A DNA stretch of 64,000 nucleotides from Plantago major (GCA_026545765.1 JAIFAC010000321.1:1-64000); one strand, 5' to 3'. Positions 45,961 through 58,563 are shown, counted from the first letter of the stretch. Numbers and translations: made by a program. The notes: generated by a model not told the origin, from the letters alone.

Positions 45961-48900
45961 CATTCCTCTTCTCTGGATACAAGTTCTAGATTTCTCTTCT
46001 CTCTTCTTTGATATCTCTTTTCTGAACTTTTTCAGTTCTTTGGTAGCTCCATTAGACCAAGACTGTGTCTTAAGGCTAAAAATCTACTTTCTTGTAGTGG
46101 CTTAGTGAAGATATCTGCAAGTTGGTCTTCAGTGCCAATCTTGAGTATCTCTATATTGCCTTTTTCAACATGGTCTCTGATGAAGTGGTGTCTGACATCA
46201 ATGTGCTTTTTTCTTGCATGAAAATTAGGATTCTGAGTTATGGCAATGGCACTTGTGTTGTCAGTAAAATGGGAGTTTTCTTCATCGAGTCCATAGTCTT
46301 TGAGTTGTTGTCAGATCCACAATATCTGGAAGCACAACACCCAAAGAAGAATATATTCAAATTGTGGTAGATGTTGCAATTGAATTTTGTTTCTTGTCAA
46401 CCATGATATTAATCTAGCACCAAGAAATTGACAAGTTCCCGAGGTGCTTTTTCTATCAAGCAATGATCCAAAGATAGTCGGCATCCTAATAGCCAACCAA
46501 ACTCAATCCACTCTTTTGGATACCACAATCCAACTTCTATAGTACCTTTTACATACCTTAATATTTTCATAGCAATGTTTTAGTGTGACTGCATTGGATT
46601 TGTCTGAAATCTAGCACACACTCCAACTGCATAATGAATATCAGGTCTACTTGCAGTGAGGTATAGTAGCGATCCAATCAATTTCCTATACTGCTCTTCA
46701 ACACTCTTGTCGATTCAATAGGTCATTTTGGTTCTGATGCTCATTGGTATTTTAGCATTCTTTCGTAAGGCTTTAGATTAAATTTATTGAGTATGTCCTT
46801 TGCATACTTTGTTTGACTAATGAATATTCCATCATTGAGTTGCTTGACTTGCAGCCCTAGGAAGTAATTCAATTCTCCCATCATGCTCATCTCAAATTTA
46901 CATTTCATGAGTTCAAGAAAATCTTCACAAAGTTGTTTGTCTTTAGATCCAAATATAATGTCATCAACATATACTTGAACTAAAAGCGCTTTCGTCATGG
47001 TTCAAAGGTGAAGAGTCTTTGTCAACATCTCCTTTCTTGAAGCCACTTTCTAGTAGGTATTTGGCCAATGTATCATACCATGCTCGAGCTTGTTTCAGCC
47101 CATACAGAGCTTTTGAAGCTTATAGACCATCCTACTTTCTCGAGGAAACTTCAAAACCTCGTGGTTGCTCAACATAGACATCCTCACCAGCCCCCATTTA
47201 GAAATGCACTCTTGACATCCATCTAATAAATCAAAGTCATTATGAGTCAGAAGGCTAGAAAGAGTCTTATTGCATCCAATCTTGCAACCGGTGCATAAGA
47301 TTCATCAAAATCTAGTCCTTCACCGGTGAATCCTCGCAACCAACCTAGCTTTGTTTCGTTATTTCACTGACTCATTCATTTTGTTTCAAAACCCACTTGG
47401 TTCCGACATGATATTCCACAACAAATGGAACCAGTTTCCAGACTTTGTTTCTCTCAAATTGATCCAACTCTTCTTGCATTGCAGAGATCCAATCTTGATC
47501 TTTTAATGTTTTCTTCTATAGTCTTTGGTTCAATTTTTGAGATGAAACATCCATAGAGACAACTTGCATTTTCAGCGATTGCTCTTCTAGTTCTAACTCC
47601 TTGGTCTATGGGACCAATCACATCTTTTGAAGGATGATTTCTTATCCATTTCATAATGGGTTTTGAACTAGTAGGATCAATATCAATTTGATTTGCATGT
47701 GAATCAATATGATCTTGATGAGATACTTGTGCAAGATTCGATATCTGACACATGGGAAATGTCATGGATATCTGACACTTTTTCAGTGTTAGAGATATCT
47801 GGATCTTGCATTTCAGCAATCTCATTTCCAGATACCTTTTCATGATGAAGGTTCTCAGTAGCCTGTTCCATTTCTGGAATTCTCATAGGAAATTCTTCAT
47901 CATGTCTCAGAGTCATCTGGTTGTTACTAAGCATAGGTTGCTTTTCATCGTCAGACTCATCCTCTATTTGAATGATAGAATTGTTTCCTTCTGAGGATCC
48001 TTTGTCAGAATCTTTATTCATTAGTTCTTTGAACCTATCTGAGAGATCATCATTTAAGAGTACTTTCTTGTTTCCTTCATAGAATACTACGTGAATAGAT
48101 TCTTCGATCTTTTGCGTTCTTTTGTTGTAGATTCTGTATGCTTTTCTATTCAGAGAATAACCAAGAAATACTCCTTCATCTGCCTTTGGTTGAAATGTTC
48201 TCAAGTATTCTTTTCCATTGTTAAGAACAAAACATCTACAACCAAACACCCTTAGATGTTTGATACTAGGGGGTCTACCAATGAAAAGCTCGTACGGAGT
48301 TTTGTCATGGTGTTTGTTAATCAGACATCTATTTTGAGTGTAGCATGATGTGTTTACAGCTTCAACCCAATAGATCTCACTTATTTCAAAGGTCGCAAGC
48401 ATTGTTCTTGCTGCTTCTTTCAGGGTCCTATTCTTTCTTTCAGCAACACCATTTTGTTGTGGTGTCCTTACAGAAGATAGTTGATGTCGTATACCTTTGC
48501 AAGTACAAAACTCTTTGATGTACTGGTTTACAAACTCAGTACCATGGTCTGTTCTGATTATAGATACCTTGTCATTTTTCATGACTTCGAGCTTATTCAG
48601 CAAGTTAGGTATCTCAACCCTTGCATCAGATTTGTGTTTGAGAAAGACAACCCAAGTGAATCTTGAGTAATCATCAACAACAACCAGACCATACTTCTTT
48701 CTTGCATAACTAGTTACTGAGGATTCAAAGAGATCCATATGTAACATTTGCAGTGGCCTCTCACTGGAATGTCTAGTTTTAGACTTGAAAGATGTTTTGG
48801 ATTGTTTTCCCATTTGGCAAGCTCAGCATACACCTTCTTTTCTATATGCCATTTTGGGTAAACCAACCACCAACTCTTTCTTGACTCATTCTTTTATGCC

Positions 48901-49331
48901 ATAGCCAATTTTCCTCAGTGTGGCCAGATTGAATCACCATGAGACATTCTTCGGTTGTGGCGGATACCCAATCAGCAACATAAAGATTTCCTTTACGCCT
49001 TGCAACCAAGACTGTCTGCTTTGACTTATTGTTTTGACTTGATCTTGACAGTGTACCCTTTGTCTACTAGTTGACTCATGCTTAGGAGATTATATTTCAA
49101 TCCCTTTACATGAAGTACTTCAGAGATTGTGAGGGCGCCGAACTTCAAATTGCCAAAACCTATGGTTGGATTTTCATCTCCTCCAGCAAACCTGATAATT
49201 GGTCCATCATTGCATTTTTTGTAGTTAATCAGATTTGCTTTGTCTCCTGTAATGTGCTTCCCACATCCACTATCAAAATGCCACTTTGAGTTAGTCTTTA
49301 GAGTATTCTGCACAAAACAGAAAACAGGAGA
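45960..49331 (-). pseudogene. Copia pol of element B
   Basis: Protease at 49026-49313 (WHFDSGCGKHITGD, D-S-G). Integrase core in a 369-codon open stretch, 47704-48813 (LHMDLF, RTDHGTEFVNQYIKEF, PQQNGVAERKNRTLKEA, TPYELFIGRPPSIKHLRVFG), running into an acidic linker. RT motif [20 protein letters not shown] at 46741-46998. RNase H near 46100-46500. The integrase zinc-binding region carries small deletions relative to copy C: the part encoding ASLFRVLKFK near 48885 and about 27 bases near 49030 are missing. Frameshifts in RT and RNase H coincide with altered CAG/CTG triplets, while the integrase block is clean. Confidence 0.88.
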
Positions 49332-51761
49332 TTAGGTTCTCATACCAACAATGGAACCATCTGGATTAAAGAATCTTCCAGTAGGAATCCATTTTTGAAT
49401 GAATTTCTTAGGAACATTCTTTTATCTAACAGGAACATAAGGAGGAATCTTAGTTAAATGATTAGTATCATTGTTGTTAAGAACTATTTTCTTCCTTGGT
49501 GTGTTCCTAGGTGCTCCATTTGGTGCTTTCAGACACTGCCGATTTCGAGTCGGCTTTTCAGCAAACTTAGCTTTCCTAGCCAGATTTCTTCTAGCCCTGG
49601 CATTCAGACTTTCAGTGGCTTGATTTATCTTCCACTTCTGATAATTGCTGTGAGCAATTCTAGCCTTTAACCATCGTGCTTGCTCTTGTTTGTATTCGCG
49701 AGCAAGTTGTTTCTCAATGGGTTTATAGCCTATACCATTCCGAGCACCTGATGCTGTCTGAGATCTCTTCTCAGCAGCTTTGCTAGTCTCTGGATGATCA
49801 ATTTTCTTTCCAGAAAATGTGACATAAGAAAATTTGCCAGCTCCTGCAATTTTTCCTTTTTGAGAGACATAGCACTGTGGGTGATTGCACTTCTCAATGT
49901 TATGTTTCTTTTCAGAGACATTTCTCAGCTTTTTCGACTTGTTTTTCCCACAAAGGCTTGGTCGCAACTGCCTTTCCTTTGTCAACAATCTTAGCTTTCT
50001 GACCGATACTGTAGATTGTTTGGGAATCACCTTGCTGAGCACTGACGAATGTTAGTCCTTCATTACTCTTATTCAGAGTGGTGGAACTGTCTGTGTGTGT
50101 GTCCAGCCCAAGTCCTCTCTTTTCTGAAGGATCTCTTAAATAAGATTGTACTTCAGTAAGACTGTCACTAGCTTTGGCATAAGATTGAAAGGATAGTTCT
50201 TTCTTTTTGAGTTCCTTATTCTCAGAAAGAAGACCTTCACATTTCTTTTGAAGATTGGCCATTGCTTCTTTATGATTCTTTTCGTCTCAGATATCCGAGC
50301 CTTGAGAAATGCATTTTCAAAGATCCTTTTTCTCAGATATCTTGATTAATTTAGAATTTTCCTTTGCAAGAGAATTCTTTTCTTCTTCGAAATTTTCGGC
50401 TCTAGCTCGGAACATTAAAATTCTCTTTTGTAAAGATCAATTTCTTTTCTGAGATTTTCCAGTTCTTTGATTCCTTCATCAGCCATTAGACAAGGTTCAA
50501 TGTTGGAGATATCTGTGAAGATTTCTTTAGCCATTCCACACACTTCTTTCTTCTTTTGACCAAAGTCAATTACTTCATGAGAAACACCGCATATTTCTGG
50601 AGAAGGCAGTGTGGAATCATCTGAATCCTCATCCTCAGAATCAGACTCAATATCTAGAGCATCCAGTTGGAGTTGAATCTTTTTCCTTTCTTCAGTGAGC
50701 ATAGCTCTTTGACTTCTTTTGAAGATTCTTCTATCTTTCTTGTCACATGTCTTAAATTTGTTGAAGGCAGATAATCCTTCTTGAAATGACCGTGTTTCGG
50801 CAATAGAAACATATATCATTTCCGATTTCCTCAAGATTTGATGCTTTTTAGTGGCTTGTTCAATGAGGTTTGTATATTTTGTCGGTGATAGTTTTAGCCT
50901 AGATGCTTTTTCACTTCTCTTTCGCTTTTCTTCTCTCAATTTCGACCGACATATTTTCCCATTTGCTTTACAAGAAGAGCATCCTCACACATCCTCGCTT
51001 TCTTCTTTCGAAGTTCCTTGAGCAACTAGAGCAACACTGCAACTTCTCGCTTGTTTGTTCCTTTGAGTTGTCTCATAGTCACAAAGTGGCAAGGTGAGAG
51101 AAAAGTTCCACAGAGTGATGTCCGCATTCCTTGGTTAAAGTAGAAAACTTTGTGTTCCTGCTATGATTTAGACTTCTCACAATTGTTTTAATCTTTTCTG
51201 ACTAGGTATATCTATTACTTTCACCAAGTGCAGCCATGTCACTCATAAGTGTTGTAAACCGGAAATCTAGTTCTTCAAGAGTCTCTATGGGACCTTGTTT
51301 AAAGTTTTGGAATTTTAGCTTCAAAACTTCGAACTTATTTTCCTTTGTTTTTCAAAGCAAGACAGCTTTTCTTCAATCAGCCACTACCACTTTTTGCACC
51401 CCAGCTTACATAATCGTATGTGCTCTGGAGTAGAACGTATGATGATATTACGAGCCTGTCCATCCAATCTATTTCTCTTGGCATCTTCCGATGTCCAGAG
51501 TTCTCTGGGCTTTAGTTCGTAAATAACTTGACTAGCAGGTCTCCTACTGGTTGATGCATTTGTCTGTGAAGACCCATCACTTTGTTCTCCGTCTCAACCA
51601 TTAGAAACTTCTATGACTTGCTTGAGTTGTTGAATGACTATTGGGCCATTCTTTATTACTTCGATCATTTCGTCACTGATGGCTTCTAGGTGGAGCATCA
51701 TGTTGTTCTTCCATTTCTCATAATTCTCTGGCTTGAGAATTGGGGCGTCACTTAAAGACAT
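49332..51761 (-). pseudogene. gag of element B
   Basis: Starts at ATG 51759-51761 (MSLSDAPILKPENYEK) and ends in TAA 49332-49334. Parts: N-terminal gag domain with IEVIKNGPIVIQQLKQVIEV (51600-51760), basic segment, zinc knuckle remnant near 50770-50830, acidic LDALDIESDSEDEDSDDST (50415-50939), coiled-coil segment (49912-50262 and 50280-50420), and a basic region of 206 codons (49422-50042). Compared with F it has several one- or two-base losses, chiefly in 50280-51400. The knuckle cysteines are partly lost (CAATAGAAACATATATC in place of the F sequence). Confidence 0.8.
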
Positions 51762-51862
51762 CCTGCAGCAAACACACTAAACAAACGAATCAAGTGTAGG
51801 TGAAAAGCAGTTAGTGAGCACTTATCTGGGATCTAGGTTCAGTGCAGAAGGCTTGGGAACCT

Positions 51863-51877
51863 CCCGCTCTGATACAA
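51863..51877 (-). other. tRNA primer binding site of element B
   Basis: Minus strand TTGTATCAGAGCGGG, two bases after the LTR. It differs by one base from TGGTATCAGAGC, complementary to initiator methionine tRNA. Confidence 0.8.
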
Positions 51878-51879
51878 CT

Positions 51880-53491
51880 TGTTGGACCAGATAACGGCAA
51901 AGTAAAAGACTAGAGGGGGGGGGGGGTGGTGAATAGTCTTTCAAAACTTTTGTCGATAAGCACAGTTTCTCAGATATCTGTGAAGATATCTGATACTTAA
52001 TTTTAGAGAGCGGAAGACTTCTGAGATAAGTGCACGTGTTCAGCAAGATAAGTGTAAGTACTTTGCAATAAGTAAAACAAGTAATAAACTGCAGAAAGTA
52101 AATAACACGAGTCTTTTTATAGTGGTATCTGAAGGTGGCGTAATTCTTCAACTAATCCACTTCGGTCTTTCTCAGACCTAGAATCGACTAAGATAAATGA
52201 GGTAACCTTACAGATATCTTTTCTTGATTCCTAAACGCACTAGGTTCCCAACCAAGTGTTCCCCCTAAGTTATTCCCCGGCTTTCACAGCCAAGTACTTC
52301 CTGTACTCAGAAACCTTTTTGAGCTATTCCTTAGCTTCCCAAGCTAAGTACTTCATGTGCTCAGCAACCTTGGTGTTGTTCCTTAGTTTCCCAAACTAAG
52401 TACTTCCTATACTCCACGCCGTATATGGTGTTGGTTTAGGTTTGTTTGTCAGGTGAACTTCTTTAATAATTTATTCAGTTATTCAGATAGCTCTGTGAAT
52501 CAAGTATACTTAATACACTTTGCAATGTATGGTATCTTGTTCTCTACTAACCCAAGTCTATGGTAAGTGTTCAAGAGAATGAAACTTAGATAAGAAATCT
52601 TAGTTCAACTCTTTCACAAATAACAATGCTCGTTAAGGATCAGGACCAGGACACTTAGAACTTTTGTGCTACTTAGAATCAAGAGCTTTGGTCGCAACAG
52701 AAAGCTTGAAGGTAAGTAGTTTACTTGAGAGCGCTCGGGTGAGTATTGGAGTTCAATGTGTTCTAAGGTGTGTTCTCAAGCAGTCTAAGTGTTGGTATTT
52801 AATTATAGATGAATTTGAGTGTCGTTTGAATAGTATCCGTTAGGCTCAAGTCAAATTCAAACTATTGATATCTGAATATAGTAATCAGAAAGTGCTTGTC
52901 TTCTTCTTCAGAAGCTACCACTTTTGTTCAGACATTTCTGTCTGTGCATTTAATGCACTGTACTATGTTTTGTCCTGTAGTGCCAACGGAACTATGCAAG
53001 CTTTTTGAGGCTTTGCACGTTCTTTTCCAGAGATCATCATAGCTCCAGATACCACTTTTTTGAACAACTTGTTATAATATGTTTCTTTTTCAGAAGCATA
53101 TTTTATGTCCAAAGTATCTGTGTGTAGATATCTGTGGGCACTTTCCTTGTCGTAAACCTTTATTCTCGATATATTTTGCAACATGTATGTTTCAAGCACT
53201 TGTTTCTTCAAGATATCTCGACATATGTTTCGAAAACCCTTGTCTTCAAAGAATCTTGTGCGCTTCAAATCATCAACCGTTGATCTTTTCCTCATGGATG
53301 CCTTCTTCTTGGTCTTCTTAAAATAAAATTACATTTCGAGACCTAACATCCTATACAAGATTTGCTAGACTATCATACTCAGTGAGTTTCCTCTTTTACA
53401 GTGTTCAAGTGAACTAAGAGTACTAATCACCTTTCTGAGCTAAGATAAGTCATTAGGTTGCTGATCAAAATCTAAACAGATATTCCTAACA
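51880..53491 (-). mobile_element. 5' LTR of element B
   Basis: 1612 bp, from TGTTGGACCAGATAACGG to ATATTCCTAACA, followed by the target repeat AGACC (53492-53496) and the gag of copy C. The G tract near 51916 has about 12 G. The usual TATA box near 52795 is disrupted (TATTTAATTATAG instead of TATTTATAG). Hairpin array at 52265-52424. Confidence 0.92.
52265..52424. repeat. LTR hairpin array (element B 5' LTR), type example
   Basis: Stem one GGCTTTCACAGCC at 52279-52291, stem two TTAGCTTCCCAAGCTAA at 52331-52347, stem three TTAGTTTCCCAAACTAA at 52383-52399. Each is followed by AGTACTTC. Stems two and three differ by a paired T-to-C/A-to-G change that keeps the pairing. Confidence 0.88.
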
Positions 53492-53496
53492 AGACC

Positions 53497-53685
53497 CATC
53501 GCTTTGTTCTCTGTCTCTCTACCATTAGAAACCTCTATGACTTGCTTGAGTTGTTGAATGACTATTGGGCCATTCTTTATTACTTCGATCATTTCGTCAC
53601 TGATGGCTTCTAGGTGGAGCATCATGTTGTTCTTCCATTTTTCATAATTCTCTGGCTTGAGAATTGGGGCGTCACTTAAAGACAT
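53497..53685 (-). pseudogene. gag of copy C, first 63 codons
   Basis: ATG at 53683-53685: MSLSDAPILKPENYEKWKN, then MMLHLEAISDEMIEVIKNG and IVIQQLKQVIEVSNGRETEN. This is the N-terminal gag domain of the family. The reading frame runs into AGACC (53492-53496), where element B is inserted, and continues at 38411. The stretch is free of frame breaks. Confidence 0.88.
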
Positions 53686-53790
53686 CCTGCAGCAAAGACA
53701 CTCAACAAACAAATCAAGTGTAGGTGAAAAGCAGTTAGTGGGCACTTATCTAGGATCTAGGTTCGGTGCAGAAAGCTTGGCAACAACCTG

Positions 53791-53803
53791 GCTCTGATAC
53801 CAC
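53791..53803 (-). other. tRNA primer binding site of copy C
   Basis: Minus strand GTGGTATCAGAGCC two bases after the LTR end. It is an exact TGGTATCAGAGC site for initiator methionine tRNA, the usual primer of plant copia elements. Confidence 0.92.
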
Positions 53804-53804
53804 T

Positions 53805-55381
53805 TGTTGGTCCAGATAACGGCAAAGTAAAAGACTGGGGGGGGGGGGGTGAATAATATTTTAAAACTTTTGTTGATAAACACAGTTTCTCAGATAACTG
53901 TGAAGATATCTGATACTTAATTTCAGAGAGCGGAAGACTTTTCTGTGATAAGTGCACGTGCTCAGCAAGATAAGTGTAAGTACTTTGCAAGATAAGTAAA
54001 GCAAGTAATAAACTGCAGAAAGTAAATAACACAAGTCTTTTTATAGTGGTATCCAAGGTGGCGAATCCTTCAACTAATCCACTTCGCCTTTCTCGCACCT
54101 AGAATCCACTAAGATGTATAAATGAGGTAACCTTACGATATCTTCTCTTGATTCCTAAATACACCAGTTCCCAACCAAGTGTTCCCCGAGTTATTCCCCG
54201 CTTTCAGCCCAAGTACTTCAGACTCATAAACCTTTTGAGTTGTTCCTTAGTTTCCCAAACTAAGTACTTCCTGTGCTCAATAACCTTTTGAGTTGTTCCT
54301 TAGTTTCCCAAACTAAGTACTTCAGACTCCACGCCGCTTAAGGTGTTGGTTAAGGTAATTGTCGATGAGCTTCTTTAATAACTTGTTCGCTTATTCAGAT
54401 AGCTCTATGAATCAAGTATACTTAATACACTTTGCAATGTATGGTATCTTGTTCTCATCGACCTAAGTCTATGGTAAGTGTTCAAGAGAATGAAACTCAG
54501 ATATGAAATCTTAGTTCAACTCTTTCACAAATAACAATGCTTGTTAAGAATCAGGACACTTAGAACTTTTGTGCTACTTAGAATCAAGAGCTTTGGTCGC
54601 AACAAAAAGCTTGAAGGTAAGTAGTTTTCTTGAGAGAGCTTGTGTGAGTATTCAGTGTAAGTTCTGGGTGTGTTCTCAAGCAGTTTAAGTGTTGATATTT
54701 ATAGATGAATTTTGAGTACCGTTTGAATAGTATCCGTTAGGCTTAAATCAAATTCAAACAATTGATATCTGAGTGTAGTATCAGAGTGTTTGTCTTCTTT
54801 TCGGTTACCGCTTTTGTTCGACATTTCATTCGCGCATTTAATGCACTGTACTATACTTTGTCCTGTAGTGCCAACGGAACAATGCATGCTTTCTGAGGCT
54901 TTGCACATCCTTTTCCAGAGATCATCACAGCTCCAGATATCACTTGTTAAGAATATATTGTTTCCCGAAAACATAATCTTTATCCAAGGTATCTGAGTGT
55001 AGGTATCTGTGGGCACTTTCCTCGTTTCAGAAACCTTTTAATTTTCAGATATCTATTGTAACACTGTTTATTTAAAAACACTTGTGTCTTCAAGATATCT
55101 AATCATAGGTATCTGAAAAACCTTTGTCTTCAGCAATCTTGTGCAATCTTCAAGTCTTCAAAATTTGTTGAACCTTTCCTGTCGGATGCCTTCTTCTTGG
55201 TCTTCTTCAGAAAATAAAAATTACATTTCGAGACCTAACATCCTATACAAGATTTGCTAGACTATCATACTTAGTGAGTTTCCTCTTTTACATTGTTCAA
55301 GTGAACTAAGAGTACTAATCACCTTTCTGAGCTAAGATAAGTCATTAGATTGCTGATCAAAATCTAAACAGATATTCCTAA
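53805..55381 (-). mobile_element. 5' LTR of copy C
   Basis: From TGTTGGTCCAGATAACGG to ATATTCCTAA. The final CA is not clear at the junction with F gag (CCTAAAATAGAGAG). Together with 7159-9841 it brackets copy C, 48 kb apart. TATA-like box at 54693-54704, G tract near 53838, hairpin array at 54187-54335. Confidence 0.88.
54187..54335. repeat. LTR hairpin array (copy C 5' LTR)
   Basis: Three units. Units two and three both have TTAGTTTCCCAAACTAA. The first stem is damaged (GCTTTCAGCCC). Confidence 0.78.
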
Positions 55382-57058
55382 AATAGAGAGAAGAAAAGCC
55401 AAAGAGAAGCTGAAAAAGCATCTAGGCTCAAACTATCACCAGTACAAAAATATGCAAAGCTCGCTGAACAAGCCGGCTCAGAAAGCGTCAAGTACTGAGG
55501 AAGCAGAAATCGGAAACGATATTTGTTTCTATTGTCAGAAACCTGGTCATTTCAAGAAGGATTGCCCTGCCTTCAACAAGCTAAAGACAGGTGACAAGAA
55601 AGATAGGAGAAACTTCAAGATGAGAAGCCAAAGAGCTATGCTCACTGAAGAAAGGAAAAAGATTCAACTCCAACTGGATGCTCTAGACATTGAGTATGAT
55701 TCTGAGGATGAAGACTCAGATGATTCCACACTGCCTTCTCCAGAAATGTGCGGTGTTTCTCATGAAGTGATTGACTTTGTTCAAAAGAAGAAAGAAGTGT
55801 GTGGAGTGGCTGAAGAAATCTTTCCAGATATCTCCAACATTGAACCTTGTCTAATGGCTGATGAGGTAACACATACTTCTTGTTATACTTATGATTGTGA
55901 TGAGGAAGGAATCAAAGATCTAGAACATCTCAGAAGAGAACTTGATCTCTATGAAAGAGAATTTCTAATGGTCCGAGCTAGAGCCGAAATTCTTGAAGAA
56001 GAAAAGAATTCTCTTGTAAAGGAAAATTCACAATTACTCAAGATATCTGAGAAAAAGGATGCTGAAAATGCATTTCTCAAAGCTCAGATATCTGAGACAG
56101 AAAAGTCACATAAAAAAGCATTGGCCAATCTTCAAAAGAAATGTGAAGATCTTCTTTCTGAGAATGAAGAACTCAAAAAGAAAGAACTATCTTTTCAATC
56201 TTATGCCAAAGCTAGTGACACTCTTACTGAAGTACAATCTTATTTAAGAGATCCTTCAGAAAAGAGAGGACTTCAATGGACACAAACAGATAGTTCTACC
56301 ACTCTGAATAAGAGTGATGAAAGAAGAACATTTGTCAGCGCTCAGCAAGATGGTTCCCAAACAACCTATACCATTGGTCAGAAAACTAAGGTTGCTGACA
56401 AAGGAAAGGCAGTTGCGACCAAACCTTTGTGGGAAAAACAAGTCCCAAGGAAAACTGTTCGGAATGTTTCTGAAAAGAAACATAACACTGAAAAGTGTAA
56501 TCACCCACAGGACTATGTCTCTCAGAAAGGAAGAATTGCAGGAGCTGGCAAATTCTCCTATGTCACATTTTCTGGAAAGAAAATAGACTACCCAGAGACT
56601 AGCAAAGCTGCTGAGATGAGAACTCAGATAGCACCAGGTGCCCGGAATGGTATTGGCTATAAAGCCATCAGGAAACAACTTGCTCGTGAGTATAAACAAG
56701 AGCAAGAACGATGGTTAAAGGCTAGAATTGCTCACAACATTTATCAGACGTGGAAGATGAGTCAAGCCACTGAAAATCTGAATGCTAGGGCTAGAAGAAA
56801 TCTGGCTAGGAAAGCAAAGTTTGCTAAGAAGCAAACTCAGAAACCTAACAGGTATCTGAAAGCACCAAATGGAGCACCTAGGAGCACACCAAGGAAGAAA
56901 ATAGTTCTTGATAAAAATGATACTAATCATTTAACTAGAATTCCTCCTTATGTTCCTGTTAGAGAAAAGAGAATGTTCCTAAGAAATTCATTCAAAAATG
57001 GATTCCTACTGGAAGATTCTTTAGTCCAGATGGTTCCATTGTTGGTATGAGAACCTAA
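55382..57058 (+). CDS. gag of copy F, central and C-terminal part (plus strand)
   Basis: The longest open reading frame in the window. It is open from the left junction (IERRKAKEKLKKHLGSNYH) through the Met at 55452 to a TGA at 57048, about 555 codons. The N-terminal gag domain is cut off by the insertion of copy C. Counting from that Met: zinc knuckle CFYCQKPGHFKKDC at residues 25-38 (C-x2-C-x4-H-x4-C), acidic DIEYDSEDEDSDDST near 78-92, a long heptad-rich coiled coil around 160-255 (ILEEEKNSLVKENSQLLKIS), then basic regions (ARARRNLARKAKFAKK). Relative to copy C, two extra bases near 56965 shift the last ~30 codons. In the original frame the protein would end at the TAA at 57056-57058. Structural capsid/nucleocapsid role, by family. 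CAG/CTG triplets are intact here. Confidence 0.9.
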
Positions 57059-57122
57059 TCTCCTGTTTCCTGTTTTGTGCAGAACACTCTAAAGACTAAT
57101 TCAAAGTGGCATTTTGATAGTG
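57059..57122 (+). pseudogene. Start of protease of copy F, truncated
   Basis: Continues the original gag frame after the TAA: SPVSCFVQNTLKTNSKWHFD, then S, and is cut by the LTR of G inside the protease D-S-G active-site motif. The remainder of F lies beyond the window. Confidence 0.8.
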
Positions 57123-58547
57123 TGTTGGTCCAGATAACGGCAAAGTAAAAGACTAGGGGGGGGGGGGGGGTGAATAGTCTTTTAAAACTTTTGTCGATAA
57201 ACACAGTTTCTCATAAACCTGGGGGTTTCTGATACTTAAATTCAGAGCGCGGAACACTTTAAGATAGGTAAGTGCAGAAACAATAAGTAAGTGTGTGTGT
57301 GCTTTGCTAAAATGTAAATACAGAAAGGTAAATAACACAGCAAGTATAGTGGTATCTAGAGGTGGCGTAATCCTCCAACTAATCCACTTCGGTCTTTCTA
57401 AGACCTAGAATTCACTAGAACAGATAATTGAGTTTACCTTACAATAATCCTATTCTAAGATTCCTAAACAAATGGTTCCCAACCAAATGTTCCCCCTGAG
57501 TTATTCCCCAGCTCCTAGAGCTAAGTACTTCCTCTACTCAGATAACCTTGGAGTTATTCCCTGATTTCACAAATCAAGTACTTCCTCTACTCCACGCCTT
57601 GATGGTGTTGGTTATAAGGTTTGTCAGAGAGGCTTCTCGTATAACTTTTCAGTTATGTTTTCAGAGAGCCTAACAGAACAAGACTACTTAATACACTTGT
57701 TCAGTGGATGACAATCTGCTCTTTACTGACCCAAGTAATTGGTGTGTCCGCTGGAGAATGAGCTTCAGAAATGGTATCTGATAGTTCAACTCTTTCACGA
57801 ATAACAATCTCTTGTTAAGGTTCAGGACAACTTAGAACTACTAGTGATTCTTCAAGCAACAGAAAGCTTTCAGAAAGGGTAGTAGAGTGCTTGAGAGAAT
57901 ACTTTGCTTGATGGTAAGTTTGCAAGATAGAGCGTTCTAAGGTATGTTCTTCAAGCATCTAAGTGTGTGATATATATAGATAAATTTGAGAGGCGTTTGA
58001 ATTGTATCCGTTGTGCTCTCTATCAAATTATATCCGTTTATATCTTAAGCTATGTACTCAGAAGTCACTATCTCATTTTTCAGAGAGGACTGCTTTTAAA
58101 GATTTCGCGATGCATTTAATGCATAGTACTGTTCATTGTCCTTTAGTCTCAACGGATACATGAGCCTTTCTGATGGCTTGCATGCTCCATACTCATGATG
58201 TCATAAGTCCAGAATCATATCCCGAAAGTAAGTTAATTTACTTAAGAAAGGATTAAGGACATAGTCTTTCTAAGTTAGACTAAACCTTTGTGTCTTCATA
58301 AACCTTGTGCAATCTTCAGTCTTCTAATCTTCAGAAAAGCTCCATTGCTAGGATTGATCTTCATGGTCTTCTTGAAATAAAAATTACACTCAGAGACCTA
58401 TAATCCTAATACAAGATTTACTAGACTAATCATACTCAATGATTTCCTCTTTTACAATGTTCAAGTGAACCAAGAGCACTTAATCACCTTTCTGCTAAGA
58501 TAAGAACATGTGATGAGTGATCAAAATACTAACAGATATTCCTAACA
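57123..58547 (-). mobile_element. 3' LTR of element G (divergent family member)
   Basis: 1425 bp from TGTTGGTCCAGATAACGG to ATATTCCTAACA, followed by a polypurine tract. It is clearly more diverged than the other LTRs but keeps the G tract (57155-57170), the GGTCTTTCTAAGACC hairpin near 57391, the tandem AGTACTTCC hairpins and a TATA run (57968-57980). It is inserted in the F protease (GATAGTG|TGTTGG). The second target repeat lies outside the window. Confidence 0.88.
57495..57598. repeat. LTR hairpin array (element G), covarying stems
   Basis: Two units with stems not found in the other LTRs: AGCTC-CTA-GAGCT (57510-57522) and TGATTT-CAC-AAATCA (57562-57576), each followed by AAGTACTTCC. Both are perfectly complementary. 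Confidence 0.85.
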
Positions 58548-58563
58548 AATTTCCCCCTTTTTG
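58548..58563 (-). other. Polypurine tract of element G
   Basis: Minus strand AAAAAGGGGGAAATT next to TGTTAGG, matching B. Confidence 0.85.

Noticed and set aside
52265..52424. Palindromic units spaced about 53 bases apart, superficially like a CRISPR array
   Set aside because: There are only two or three units, the stems differ from unit to unit, the array is repeated in most full LTRs, and the DNA is eukaryotic retrotransposon.
6577..55381. Tandem array of elements sharing LTRs (LTR-internal-LTR-internal-LTR)
   Set aside because: Perfect 5-bp target repeats and genes that resume across each insertion show nesting instead.
55642..55872. Reverse-strand frames opposite the F gag (also 56256-56705)
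   Set aside because: Shadows of the plus-strand gag, which has the zinc knuckle and coiled coil.
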